Assembly: GCF_000215705.1 (NCBI RefSeq)
Contig: NC_015677.1
Span: 1,810,001-1,874,000, forward strand
Direction: 5' to 3'
Origin: Ramlibacter tataouinensis TTB310
GTDB lineage: Bacteria; Pseudomonadota; Gammaproteobacteria; Burkholderiales; Burkholderiaceae_C
DNA length: 64,000 nt
Shown here: positions 51,338 to 59,351 of the stretch, in pieces
Numbering within the stretch: the first letter of the stretch is position 1
Layout of the letters: each line of letters starts with the position of its first letter
Translations under genes and position numbers: made by a program
Notes under the pieces: model-generated
Told to the model about the DNA's origin: nothing
What the model saw: only the letters and a program-made list of their open reading frames with translations
Databases searched by the model: none

Positions 51338-52303
51338 TCAGTAGCCGTCGGCCATCATGGCCTGGGCGTTGGACTTGTCGTAGAACTTGTCCTCCACCTT
51401 CACCCAGGCGGGGATCTTCTCGCCCTTGGCGTACTTGCGGGCGGTCTCGCAGGTGATGGGGCCGAAGAAGGGGCTGGACTGCACGGTCGCGCCCATCTTG
51501 CCGGCGGCGATGGCCGTGAGCGCGTCCTTGGTGCCGTCGATGGACACCACCAGCACGTCCTGGCCGGGCTTCTTGCCCGCGGCTTCCAGGGCCGCGATGG
51601 CGCCGACGGCCATCTCGTCGTTGTGCGCGTACACGGCCGTCACGTCCGGATGGGCCTGCAGCAGGGTCTGCATCACCTGGCGGCCCTTGTCGCGGGCGAA
51701 GTCGCCGCTTTGCGAGGCCACGATCTTCATGCCGGGCTGCTTGGCGATGACGTCGTCGAAGCCCTTCTTGCGGTTGTTGGCGGGCGAGGAGCCGGTGGTG
51801 CCTTCGAGCTCGACGATCTTGCCCTTGCCGCCGGTGGCCTTGACCAGCCATTCGGCGGCGCGGCGGCCCTGGTCCACGAAGTCCGAGCCGATGAAGGTGA
51901 CGTAGTCCCTGCCGGCGGCGGCGACCTTCTGGTCCACGTTGCGGTCGATCAGGATCACCGGGATGCCGGCCTTCTTGGCCTTCATCACGGCCGGGATCAG
52001 CGGCTTCTCCTCGCGCGGGGCCAGCACGATCAGGTCGACCTTCTGGGCGATCATGTTCTCCACGTCGGCCACCTGCTTGGCGGCCGAGCCGCCGGCGTCG
52101 GCATAGACCAGGTTCCAGTTGCAGGTCTTGGCGACGTCCTGCATGGACTTGGTCTCGGCGATGCGCCAGGGGTTGTTGTTCTCGGTCTGGGCGAAGCCGA
52201 CCTTGTAGCTGTCCTTCTGCGGCAGCTTGGGGGCCTGGGCCTGCGCCAGGCCCAGGCTGAGGGTGGCGGCAAGGGCGAGGGCGGAAAGGCGGGCGATGCG
52301 CAT
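51338..52303 (-). CDS. Periplasmic sugar-binding protein of CUT2 ABC importer
   Basis: A 321-residue type I periplasmic binding protein with signal peptide (RLSALALAATLSLGLAQAQA). Its mature start VGFAQTENNNPWRIAETKSM resembles the galactofuranose-binding YtfQ family; ILIDRNVD and VVSIDGTKDAL are ligand-pocket stretches. ATG 52303 has AGGAGG 7 nt upstream. It is the first gene of the importer operon; its promoter carries an 11-8-11 inverted repeat. The exact sugar is not readable; pentoses or furanose hexoses are candidates. Confidence 0.88.
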   Translation of the reverse strand: MRIARLSALALAATLSLGLAQAQAPKLPQKDSYKVGFAQTENNNPWRIAETKSMQDVAKTCNWNLVYADAGGSAAKQVADVENMIAQKVDLIVLAPREEKPLIPAVMKAKKAGIPVILIDRNVDQKVAAAGRDYVTFIGSDFVDQGRRAAEWLVKATGGKGKIVELEGTTGSSPANNRKKGFDDVIAKQPGMKIVASQSGDFARDKGRQVMQTLLQAHPDVTAVYAHNDEMAVGAIAALEAAGKKPGQDVLVVSIDGTKDALTAIAAGKMGATVQSSPFFGPITCETARKYAKGEKIPAWVKVEDKFYDKSNAQAMMADGY

Positions 52304-52378
52304 GGAAATCCTCCTGAGGTTCGGACGAGGCCTCGGGGCTGGCGGCACCACGGCGGTGCAGCGGCTGTCCTGGCGCGC

Positions 52379-52407
52379 ATTCTGGGCCTCCGAAAATTAG
52401 TCATAAA
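52379..52407 (-). promoter_or_regulatory. Predicted promoter of the sugar importer operon
   Basis: On the minus strand, TTTATG (52407-52402) and CAGAAT (52384-52379) are spaced by exactly 17 bp, about 75 nt upstream of the binding-protein start. The -35 lies inside the inverted repeat, so a repressor bound there would block polymerase. Confidence 0.45.
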
Positions 52408-52430
52408 CTAGGGGAAACGCTAGTTTATGA
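52401..52430. promoter_or_regulatory. Perfect 11-8-11 inverted repeat, probable LacI operator
   Basis: TCATAAACTAG (52401-52411) and CTAGTTTATGA (52420-52430) are exact complements around an 8-nt spacer. The AT-rich block stands out in its GC-rich surroundings. It lies just after the lacI stop codon and overlaps the importer -35. One arm extends to a sequence repeated before the phyH gene. Confidence 0.7.
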
Positions 52431-52436
52431 ACCAGC

Positions 52437-53537
52437 CTATGACTGCCGAGCTCCGACGATCTCGGCCACCGAGTCGCGCGGCACCAGCGGGCAGTCCATC
52501 TTGATCTGGCGTGGCGCCAGCGGCTCCTGCGCCGCGGCTTCCTCGATCAGCCGCTCGACCGCCCACTGCCCCATCCCGAAGTTGGGCAGCAGCACGGTGG
52601 TCAGGGCGGGATGCGCGTGGCGCGCGATCTCCAGGTCGTCATAGCCCACGATGGACAGCTGGTCCGGCATGGACAGCCCGAGCTGCCGGGCCGCCTCCAG
52701 GGCCCCCAGCGCCATCAGGTCGTTGGCGCAGAACAGCGCCGTGGGCCGGCGCTCCAGCTGCAGCAGCGACATGGCTTGCTCGAAGCCGCTGCCGCTCATC
52801 CAGTCGCCATCGCGCACCAGGCGCGGATCGAACGGCAGGTCGGCGGTCGCCAGCGCCTGGCGGTAGCCCTTGAGGCGGTCGCGCGCCGCGTCCATCCAGG
52901 GCTCGCCATTGATGAAGCCGATGCGTCGATGGCCGTGCTCGATCAGGTGCTCGGTCGCGGCATACCCGCCGCCGACCTCGCCCGGGATCACGCTGGACAG
53001 CATGCGTTCGCGGTGCAGGCAGTTGAGCAGCACGCAGGGCAGGGGATCGCGCCGGCGCGCCAGCCGCACCGGCAACTCCACCTCGCGGGTGAAGATGGTG
53101 GCGTACACCACGCCCAGCACGGCCGGATTGGCCAGCACGGTTTCCAGCGTGGCGTCTTCCAGTTCGCGGTCGGCGCCCGTGACGTGCACGGAGAGCAGGC
53201 AGTTGTGCTCCCAGGCCGCGGCGCGGGCGCCATCGATGGTCACCGCCGGATGCGAGGTCGTGGACAGCTCGTCCGCCAGGTAGACGATGAGGTTGCGCCG
53301 CACGCCGCTGGCGGCCGGCGGGGCGGCCGGCGCGGTGGTCTTGCGGCGCGGCAGCTGGTAGCCCAGCTCCTCGGCCACGGCGAACACGCGCTCGCGGGTG
53401 GCGGGGGACACCTTGGCCCCGGTCATGTGGTTGAGCACCAGCGAGACGGTGGACTGCGACACGCCGACCTGCTTGGCGATGTCGGTCATGGTGGGCCGCG
53501 GGCGCGGCCGGTCGGCGGGAGTGCGGGGAGGTGCCAC
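52437..53537 (-). CDS. LacI-family transcriptional regulator of the sugar locus
   Basis: A 366-residue LacI/GalR regulator. The N-terminal HTH (TMTDIAKQVGVSQSTVSLVLN) and hinge helix (SPATRERVFAVAEELGYQ) are followed by a periplasmic-binding-protein-like effector domain (YATEHLIEHGHRRIGFINGE-type block, ALFCANDLMALGALEAARQL, IVGYDDLEIARHAHPALTTV). GTG 53537 is used because ATG 53489 would cut into the HTH. Position between the importer and the phyH operon suggests it represses both, induced by the sugar or a product (inference). Confidence 0.9.
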   Translation of the reverse strand: MAPPRTPADRPRPRPTMTDIAKQVGVSQSTVSLVLNHMTGAKVSPATRERVFAVAEELGYQLPRRKTTAPAAPPAASGVRRNLIVYLADELSTTSHPAVTIDGARAAAWEHNCLLSVHVTGADRELEDATLETVLANPAVLGVVYATIFTREVELPVRLARRRDPLPCVLLNCLHRERMLSSVIPGEVGGGYAATEHLIEHGHRRIGFINGEPWMDAARDRLKGYRQALATADLPFDPRLVRDGDWMSGSGFEQAMSLLQLERRPTALFCANDLMALGALEAARQLGLSMPDQLSIVGYDDLEIARHAHPALTTVLLPNFGMGQWAVERLIEEAAAQEPLAPRQIKMDCPLVPRDSVAEIVGARQS

Positions 53538-53574
53538 GGCTGGGATTATTGGGCGGGGCTCGGGATGTCACCTA

Positions 53575-53584
53575 GGTAATTACC
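53575..53584. promoter_or_regulatory. GGTAATTACC palindrome in the lacI-phyH divergent region
   Basis: A perfect 10-bp palindrome 38 bp from the lacI start. A related imperfect one, AGGT-TTATT-ACCT, lies at 53629-53641 after the phyH promoter. The pair could be a second operator type or lacI autoregulation sites. Confidence 0.4.
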
Positions 53585-53589
53585 AGAAC

Positions 53590-53618
53590 TTGAGCCTGTT
53601 TATGACTAATGAAAGAAT
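53590..53618 (+). promoter_or_regulatory. Predicted phyH operon promoter with operator-like element in spacer
   Basis: TTGAGC (53590-53595) and AAGAAT (53613-53618) are 17 bp apart. The spacer holds GTTTATGACTAAT (53598-53610), a 13-bp exact copy of the sequence at the importer operator (minus strand, 52408-52396). A regulator bound there would sit between -35 and -10. Confidence 0.55.
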
Positions 53619-53659
53619 GCGACTTACGAGGTTTATTACCTGCCAACCGCCACTGCACC

Positions 53660-54457
53660 ATGCGCTACACCGCCGCCGAACACGATGCCTTTGCCCGCGA
53701 CTTCAACCGCGACAGCCTGGTCGTGCTGAAGAACCACATCCCGCGCGAGAAGCTGGCCCGCTGGCGCCGGGCCTTCCAGCCGCTGTTCGAGGCGCAGGTG
53801 GCCAAGGACAAGGACGACCCCAACCGCGGCGCCCAGCGCTTCTACGTGACCTTGCCGTTCCAGGGCGTGTTCGCCGATCCCGAGATCTACGAGGACCGCG
53901 ACATCCTGTCCATCGTCGAGCGCGTCGCCGGCCCCGAGCCGGTGCTGTGCCAGCTGGCCAGCGACACGCCCTTGAAGGGCTCGGACTACCAGCCCTGGCA
54001 TGCCGACACGCCGCCGCTGTTCCCGGAGACCGGCAGCAACGACACGCCGTCGTTCCAGCTGGCCGTCAACTTCGCGTTGTGCGACGTGAACGACGACAAC
54101 GGCCCGTTCGAGACCACCCACGGCACGCACCGCATGAACAAGGCCGAGGCGCTCAAGGGCATCGCCGACGGCTTGATCGCGCAGCACCGCTACAAGATGC
54201 AGATGGGTGACGTGATGATCCGGGACGTGCGCGCGGTCCATCGCGGCACGCCCAACAAGACCGACGAGCCGCGGCCCATGGTGGTGCTGGGCTACAGCCG
54301 CCGCTGGCTGCACCGCCCCGAGGTGAACATCCGGGTTCCGCAAAGCAGCTGGGACAAGTTGTCACCCCTGGGCAGGCAGTTGCTGCGCTATAACCCGGTG
54401 GTGCCGGACGAGCAGGTCCTGGCGTCCGGCGAAAGCTACCGCGTCTTCGCGTACTGA
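53660..54457 (+). CDS. Phytanoyl-CoA dioxygenase (PhyH) family protein
   Basis: A non-haem Fe(II)/2-oxoglutarate oxygenase of 265 residues. The iron facial triad is visible: HAD in YQPWHADTPP and distal His in DVRAVHRGTPN, with the 2-oxoglutarate Arg in DEPRPMVVLGYSRR. The ATG at 53660 is chosen; an in-frame ATG at 53609 lies inside the promoter spacer. It is the first gene of a plus-strand operon with an epimerase and lactonase. PhyH-family enzymes hydroxylate or oxidatively cleave C-H bonds in many substrates; the sugar-locus setting suggests a sugar-derived substrate (inference). Confidence 0.82.
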   Translation: MRYTAAEHDAFARDFNRDSLVVLKNHIPREKLARWRRAFQPLFEAQVAKDKDDPNRGAQRFYVTLPFQGVFADPEIYEDRDILSIVERVAGPEPVLCQLASDTPLKGSDYQPWHADTPPLFPETGSNDTPSFQLAVNFALCDVNDDNGPFETTHGTHRMNKAEALKGIADGLIAQHRYKMQMGDVMIRDVRAVHRGTPNKTDEPRPMVVLGYSRRWLHRPEVNIRVPQSSWDKLSPLGRQLLRYNPVVPDEQVLASGESYRVFAY

Positions 54458-54471
54458 TCCTCCCTCCTTCC

Positions 54472-55401
54472 ATGCAGACCCTCCCACTCGCCGCCGGCGA
54501 ACTGCGCGCGGACATCGCGCCGGCCGCGGGCGGCTCCATCGCGGGGTTCTGGCGGGCCTGGCAGGACGGACCGGCGCAGCGCCGCACCGACTGGCTGCGC
54601 CCCGCCAGCGCACAGGGCCTGGCGCAGCGTGACCCCCTGGCCATGGGCAGCTTCCCGCTGGTGCCGTTCTGCAACCGCATCCGCAACGGCCGCGCCAGCT
54701 TCGAGGGCCGCGAGATCCGCTTCCCGCCCAACCACCCCACGGTGGCCTCGCCGCACCCGCTGCACGGCATCGGCTGGCAGCGGCCCTGGACCGTGGCGGC
54801 GGCCGGCGAACGCATGATCGAGCTGACCCTGGAGGTCGAGGCCAGCCCGGCCTGGCCCTGGCGTTTCAGCGCCTGGCAGCGCTTCGAGCTGAGCGAACAA
54901 GCCCTGGTGACCCGCTTTGGCCTCGCCAACCGGGACACGGCGGCCATGCCCGCCGGCATCGGCCACCATCCCTACTTCCCGCACACGCCGGGCACCCGCC
55001 TGACCAGCGCCACCGCCGCCATGTGGGTGGGCGATGCCGAGGTGATGCCCACGGTGCTGCAGGAGAGCGACGCCGTGCGCCGGCTGCGCGCGGGCGTGGA
55101 ACTGGCCGAGCTCGACCTGGACAACAACTTCGTGGGCTGGCGGCGCCAGGCGCTCATCGAATGGCCGGTCGACGCGCAAGGCGGCGGGCGCAGCCTGGTG
55201 CTGCAGGCCGAGGCGCCCCTGGACTATTTCGTCGTGTACTGCCCGCGCGGGGCGGACCACTTCTGCGCCGAACCGGTGAGCCAGTGCACCGACTGGCTGA
55301 ACCTGCTGGACGCGCACGGCCCGGGCCCGCTGGGCGGGCACCGACTGGCGCCCGGCCAGTCGGTCGAGGCGCGGTTCACCCTGACGCCGCGCTGGGCCTG
55401 A
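54472..55401 (+). CDS. Aldose 1-epimerase family protein
   Basis: A galactose-mutarotase-like protein of 309 residues. It shows the beta-sandwich landmarks FPLVPFCNRIRNGRASFEG, the catalytic His in HPLHGIGWQ and the second His in GIGHHPYFPHTPG, with a Glu late in the sequence (CAEPVSQCTDWLNLL). It interconverts anomers so the sugar dehydrogenase can use the correct form. Starts 14 bp after phyH and ends 4 bp before the lactonase gene. Confidence 0.88.
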   Translation: MQTLPLAAGELRADIAPAAGGSIAGFWRAWQDGPAQRRTDWLRPASAQGLAQRDPLAMGSFPLVPFCNRIRNGRASFEGREIRFPPNHPTVASPHPLHGIGWQRPWTVAAAGERMIELTLEVEASPAWPWRFSAWQRFELSEQALVTRFGLANRDTAAMPAGIGHHPYFPHTPGTRLTSATAAMWVGDAEVMPTVLQESDAVRRLRAGVELAELDLDNNFVGWRRQALIEWPVDAQGGGRSLVLQAEAPLDYFVVYCPRGADHFCAEPVSQCTDWLNLLDAHGPGPLGGHRLAPGQSVEARFTLTPRWA

Positions 55402-55405
55402 AGGC

Positions 55406-56314
55406 GTGCCGACCCTGGTCGACGCGATAGAGCCGCGTTTCGCCGTGCTGGCGGGGCAGGCCGCGGCCCCGGAATGCCTGCATGAGGGCGGGCTGTGGCT
55501 GGAAGGGCCGCTGTGGCTGCCGGACAGCCAGCAGCTGCTGTTCTCCGACATTCCGCGCGACGTGGTGCTGCGCTGGGTTCCTGGCCTGGGCGTCGGCGTG
55601 TTCAGCCGCGGGGGCTTCCAGAACGGGCGCACGCGGGACGGCCAGGGGCGCATCGTCTTCTGCGAGCACGGCGGGCGCCGGCTGATGGCCCGCGGCCTGG
55701 ATGGCTTGCAGGCGGTGCTGGCCAGCCACCATGCGGGCGGGCGCCTGAACTCGCCCAACGACGTGGTGGCGCGGCCGGACGGCAGCCTCTGGTTCACCGA
55801 TCCCGACTACGGCATCCTGAGCGACTACGAGGGGCACCGGGCGCCTTCGGAGCAGGCCGCCTGCCACGTGTTCCGCCTGGCGCCGGGCGCCGCCGAGCCG
55901 CAGCCTGTGGTCGCCGCCATGGTCAAGCCCAACGGGCTGGCGTTCTCGCCGGAGGGACGATGGCTGTACGTGGCCGACAGCGGCGGCTCGCACATCCCCG
56001 GCACGCCGCCGGAGATCCGCCGCTTCGCGGTGGGGCCTGGGGGTGAGATCGAGGCCGCCGGCGTGCTGGCCAGGCTGGACTGCGGCCTGCCCGACGGCAT
56101 GGCGGTGGACGAGGAAGGCAACGTCTGGAGCAGTGCCGGCGACGGTGTCCATTGCTTCGCCCCGGATGGCCGCCTGCTGGGCAGGCTGCGCCTGGGCTGC
56201 GTGAGCAGCAACCTCTGCTTCGGCGGGCCGCAGGGCCGGCGGTTGTTCATCACCACGGCGCAGCGGCTGCTGGCCGTGGACGTCGGGGTGCGCGGCGCGC
56301 CCGAGCTTCGCTGA
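55406..56314 (+). CDS. SMP-30/gluconolactonase family lactonase
   Basis: A six-bladed beta-propeller lactonase of 302 residues starting at GTG 55406. Metal-site residues are visible: Glu in LWLEGPLW, Asn in LNSPNDVVARPDGSLWFTDP, Asn in VKPNGLAFSPEGRWLYVADS, and Asp in CGLPDGMAVDEEGNVW. It would hydrolyse the lactone made by a sugar dehydrogenase to the aldonic acid. The sugar-acid dehydratase expected next in such pathways is not in the window. Confidence 0.88.
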   Translation: MPTLVDAIEPRFAVLAGQAAAPECLHEGGLWLEGPLWLPDSQQLLFSDIPRDVVLRWVPGLGVGVFSRGGFQNGRTRDGQGRIVFCEHGGRRLMARGLDGLQAVLASHHAGGRLNSPNDVVARPDGSLWFTDPDYGILSDYEGHRAPSEQAACHVFRLAPGAAEPQPVVAAMVKPNGLAFSPEGRWLYVADSGGSHIPGTPPEIRRFAVGPGGEIEAAGVLARLDCGLPDGMAVDEEGNVWSSAGDGVHCFAPDGRLLGRLRLGCVSSNLCFGGPQGRRLFITTAQRLLAVDVGVRGAPELR

Positions 56315-56347
56315 AGCACCAGCCCGTCCGTGGCGCAGAATCAACCG

Positions 56348-57214
56348 ATGCACTGGCAGACCACACGCCACCGGATCGACCTGGCCACGCCCCGGGTGAT
56401 GGGCATCGTCAACCTCACGCCCGATTCGTTCTCGGACGGCGGGCGCCACGCCGGCACCCGCCCGGCCCTGGCCCATTGCGAGGAACTGGTCGCCCAGGGC
56501 GCCCACATCCTGGACCTGGGCGCCGAGTCCAGCCGCCCCGGCACCGCGCCCGTGTCCCTGGAGGAGGAGCGCGCCCGGCTGCTGCCGGTGCTGCGCGAGG
56601 CGCTGTCGCTGGGCGTGCCGGTTTCGGTCGACACCTACAAGCCGGCGCTGATGCGCGAGGTGCTGGACCTGGGGGCGGACATCGTCAACGACATCTGGGC
56701 GCTGCGCCAGCCCGGTGCGCGCGAGGCGGTGGCGGCCCACCCGTCCTGCGGCGTGTGCCTGATGCACATGCACGGCGAGCCGCGGACCATGCAGCGTGTC
56801 CCGATGGAAGGCGACGCCGTGCCGCAGGTTCTGGCGTTCCTGCAGGAGCAGACCGCGGCGCTGGGCCGGCTGGGCGTGGACAAGGCGCGCGTCGTGTGGG
56901 ATGCGGGCATAGGCTTCGGCAAGACCGTGGAGCAGAACTTCGCGCTGCTGGCGCGCCAGCACGAGCTGCTGGCCGGCGGCCATCCGCTGCTGGCGGGGTG
57001 GTCGCGCAAGTCATCGCTGGGCGCCGTCACCGGCCTGGCGGTGCACGAGCGCCTGGCGCCCAGCGTCGCGGCGGCGCTGCTGGCGGTGGAGCGCGGCGCC
57101 CGCATCGTGCGGGTGCATGACGTCAGGGAAACAGCGGCCGCGCTGCAGGTATGGAACTCTACAATTTCGGCTGTTTTGCCGGCACAAGGCCGGGCAGGGA
57201 GGAGCAATCCATGA
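56348..57214 (+). CDS. folP: Dihydropteroate synthase
   Basis: FolP joins para-aminobenzoate to dihydropterin diphosphate in folate synthesis and is the sulfonamide target. The 288-residue TIM-barrel protein has [33 protein letters not shown] (pterin/phosphate loops), [22 protein letters not shown] and GWSRKSSLG. Start ATG 56348; a GTG at 56330 is possible. It overlaps glmM by 4 bp, the common folP-glmM pairing. A TACAAT box near its 3' end could serve glmM. Confidence 0.95.
   Translation: MHWQTTRHRIDLATPRVMGIVNLTPDSFSDGGRHAGTRPALAHCEELVAQGAHILDLGAESSRPGTAPVSLEEERARLLPVLREALSLGVPVSVDTYKPALMREVLDLGADIVNDIWALRQPGAREAVAAHPSCGVCLMHMHGEPRTMQRVPMEGDAVPQVLAFLQEQTAALGRLGVDKARVVWDAGIGFGKTVEQNFALLARQHELLAGGHPLLAGWSRKSSLGAVTGLAVHERLAPSVAAALLAVERGARIVRVHDVRETAAALQVWNSTISAVLPAQGRAGRSNP
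57160..57165 (+). promoter_or_regulatory. Candidate -10 (TACAAT) for glmM inside folP
   Basis: ACTCTACAATTTC lies 45 nt before the glmM ATG in a locally AT-richer stretch. It may allow glmM expression independent of folP. Confidence 0.3.
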
Positions 57215-58545
57215 GCAGGAAGTATTTCGGCACCGACGGCATCCGTGGCACCGTGGGCCAGCCGCCCATCACGCCCGATTTCGTTTTGCGGCTGGCGCAT
57301 GCGGTGGGCCGCGTGCTCAAGCAGAACGAGTCCCGCCCCACGGTGCTGATCGGCAAGGACACGCGCATCTCCGGCTACATGCTCGAGAGCGCGCTGGAAT
57401 CGGGCTTCAACTCCGCCGGCGTCGACGTGGTGCTGCTGGGGCCGCTGCCCACGCCGGGGGTGGCCTACCTCACGCGCGCCCAGCGTGCCAGCCTGGGCGT
57501 GGTGATCAGCGCCAGCCACAACCCGTACGCCGACAACGGCATCAAGTTCTTCAGCGCGCTGGGTACCAAGCTGCCCGACGAGTGGGAGGCGGCGGTCGAG
57601 GCCGCGCTGGACGAGCAGCCGGTCTGGGCCGACTCGGCCAACCTGGGCAAGGCACGCCGGCTGGATGACGCGGCCGGCCGCTACATCGAGTTCTGCAAGA
57701 GCACCTTCGAGCCCAACTTCACGCTGCGCGGCATCAAGATCGTGGTCGACGCCGCGCACGGCGCGGCCTACCACATCGCGCCGCTGGTGTTCCACGAGCT
57801 GGGCGCCGAGGTGCACGGCATCGGCTGCGCGCCCGACGGCCTGAACATCAACAAGGGCGTGGGCGCCACCCATCCGGAGGCACTGGTCGCGGCCGTGAAG
57901 GAGCAGGACGCGCACTTCGGCATCGCGCTGGACGGGGACGCCGACCGGCTGCAGGTGGTCGATGCCCATGGCCGGCTCTACAACGGCGACGAGCTGCTGT
58001 ACCTGATCGTGTGCGACCGGCTGGCGCGCGGCGAGAAGGTGCCCGGCGCGGTGGGCACCCTGATGACCAACATGGCCGTCGAACTGGCGCTGCGCGAGCG
58101 CGGCGTCGAGTTCGTGCGCGCCAAGGTGGGCGACCGCTACGTGCTGGAGGAGCTGGAAAAGCGCGGCTGGCTGCTGGGCGGCGAGGGCTCCGGCCACCTG
58201 CTGGCGCTGGACAAGCACACCACGGGCGACGGCCTGATCAGCGCGCTGCAGGTGCTCAGGGCCTGCGCGCACAGCAGCCGCAGCCTGTCGCAGCTGCTGC
58301 AGGACGTCCAGCTGTTCCCGCAGACGCTGATCAACGTGCGCCTGGCGCCCGGCCAGGACTGGAAGCGCAACGAGCAGCTGGCCAGCACCACCCGCGCCGT
58401 CGAGCGCGAGCTGGAAGGCCAGGGCCGCGTGCTGATCCGCGCCAGCGGCACCGAGCCCCTGCTGCGCGTGATGGTCGAGGCGCGCGACGCGCAGCAGGCG
58501 CGCAACAGCGCCGAACGGCTGGCACAGGCGGTGCGGGCCGGGTGA
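57211..58545 (+). CDS. glmM: Phosphoglucosamine mutase
   Basis: GlmM converts glucosamine 6-phosphate to the 1-phosphate for UDP-GlcNAc, feeding both peptidoglycan and the lipid A enzymes encoded upstream. The 444-residue protein has [13 protein letters not shown], the phosphoserine loop [18 protein letters not shown], metal loop [13 protein letters not shown], sugar loop [19 protein letters not shown] and phosphate-binding [24 protein letters not shown] lies before ATG 57211. Confidence 0.97.
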   Translation: MSRKYFGTDGIRGTVGQPPITPDFVLRLAHAVGRVLKQNESRPTVLIGKDTRISGYMLESALESGFNSAGVDVVLLGPLPTPGVAYLTRAQRASLGVVISASHNPYADNGIKFFSALGTKLPDEWEAAVEAALDEQPVWADSANLGKARRLDDAAGRYIEFCKSTFEPNFTLRGIKIVVDAAHGAAYHIAPLVFHELGAEVHGIGCAPDGLNINKGVGATHPEALVAAVKEQDAHFGIALDGDADRLQVVDAHGRLYNGDELLYLIVCDRLARGEKVPGAVGTLMTNMAVELALRERGVEFVRAKVGDRYVLEELEKRGWLLGGEGSGHLLALDKHTTGDGLISALQVLRACAHSSRSLSQLLQDVQLFPQTLINVRLAPGQDWKRNEQLASTTRAVERELEGQGRVLIRASGTEPLLRVMVEARDAQQARNSAERLAQAVRAG

Positions 58546-58552
58546 GCGCGGC

Positions 58553-59104
58553 ATGACAGGCCGCGGCCAGGTGGTGGCGGTCCATCGCAGCGGCAGCCAC
58601 AGCTTCAGCAAGTTCACCGAGGACGAAGGCATCGTCCTGGTCCCGGGCCTGGGCGTGCAGGGCGACGCCCATGCCGGCGCCACGGTGCGGCACCGCTCCC
58701 GCGTGGCGCGCGATCCTTCGCAGCCCAACCTGCGCCAGGTTCACCTGATCCATGCCAAGCTGTTCGATGAGCTGGTGCAGGCCGGCTTCGCCGTGTTCCC
58801 GGGCGAGCTGGGCGAGAACGTCACCACCCGCGGCCTGGACCTGCTGGCCCTGCCCGCCGGCACCCGTCTGCGCCTGGGCACGTCGGCGCAGGTCGAGATC
58901 ACCGGCCTGCGCAATCCCTGCGCGCAGATCGACCGCTTCCAGCCCGGACTGACGGCCGCCGTGCTGGAACGCGATGCCCAGGGCCGGCTGGTGCGCAAGG
59001 CCGGCGTGATGGCCGTCGTGCTCGAGGGCGGGCCGGTGCGCCCGGGCGATGCGATCGAAGCCGTGCGGCCGGCGCTGCCGCACCGGCCGCTGGTGCCGGT
59101 GTAA
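58553..59104 (+). CDS. MOSC domain-containing protein
   Basis: A 183-residue stand-alone MOSC protein (YiiM-like). It has VPGLGVQGDAHAG, HLIHAKLFDEL, FPGELGENVTTRGLDL and the conserved Cys in ITGLRNPCAQIDRF, which in MOSC proteins carries sulfur or binds molybdenum cofactor. The function is probably molybdenum-cofactor-linked oxidoreduction, but the partner is not evident. It starts 8 bp after glmM and so may be co-transcribed. Confidence 0.82.
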   Translation: MTGRGQVVAVHRSGSHSFSKFTEDEGIVLVPGLGVQGDAHAGATVRHRSRVARDPSQPNLRQVHLIHAKLFDELVQAGFAVFPGELGENVTTRGLDLLALPAGTRLRLGTSAQVEITGLRNPCAQIDRFQPGLTAAVLERDAQGRLVRKAGVMAVVLEGGPVRPGDAIEAVRPALPHRPLVPV

Positions 59105-59151
59105 CGGTGGCGGCGCCAGCTGCGCCGGCAGTAAGGGCACCGGCGCGGCGT

Positions 59152-59157
59152 TACAAT
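59152..59157 (+). promoter_or_regulatory. Candidate -10 (TACAAT) of the thrS operon
   Basis: GTTACAATCCC lies 48 nt after the MOSC gene. Initiation near 59164 would give a leader of about 188 nt containing the threonine leader peptide and the attenuator. Confidence 0.55.
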
Positions 59158-59213
59158 CCCACCCTTGCCGCCCAGTGCGGCCAACCAGCAAGGGCGAGAA
59201 AGGCACACCGGTT

Positions 59214-59255
59214 ATGACACCGCGAACTCCCACCCCCGGTGGAACGACCCGATGA
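59214..59255 (+). CDS. Threonine-rich leader peptide of thrS (13 residues)
   Basis: The tiny frame reads MTPRTPTPGGTTR then TGA: five of 13 residues are threonine, using ACA, ACT, ACC, ACG and ACC. GAGAAAGG at 59196-59203 is a possible ribosome site, 10 nt upstream. It sits between the predicted promoter and a strong terminator in front of thrS. Position, composition and its stop codon directly before the antiterminator arm fit a ribosome-stalling attenuator sensing threonyl-tRNA. Not experimentally supported here. Confidence 0.72.
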   Translation: MTPRTPTPGGTTR

Positions 59256-59328
59256 GGTCGCGCAGTCGCGTGCTCTGAATTTCTCTCCCGGTTTCAGCAA
59301 AAGGCGCGGCTCACGACCGCGCCTTTTT
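59245..59328 (+). terminator. Predicted threonine attenuator of thrS
   Basis: Arm 1 CGACC (59245-59249) can pair with arm 2 GGTCG (59256-59260). Arm 2 extended (GTCGCGC, 59257-59263) can instead pair with GCGCGGC in arm 3 (59304-59310). Arm 3 (59299-59309) pairs over 11 bp with arm 4 (59317-59327), followed by T-rich TTTTTGTTTTCG, as a strong intrinsic terminator. This is the four-arm logic of amino-acid attenuation. Confidence 0.72.
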
Positions 59329-59351
59329 GTTTTCGTTTTTCGCAGCTCACC

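Noticed and set aside
53609..53659. Upstream in-frame ATG for the PhyH gene
   Set aside because: It overlaps the predicted -10 and lies before the expected transcription start; the extra 17 residues do not look like family sequence.
59164..59351. T-box riboswitch for thrS
   Set aside because: No T-box consensus or specifier architecture; the leader peptide with Thr codons and terminator explains the region better.
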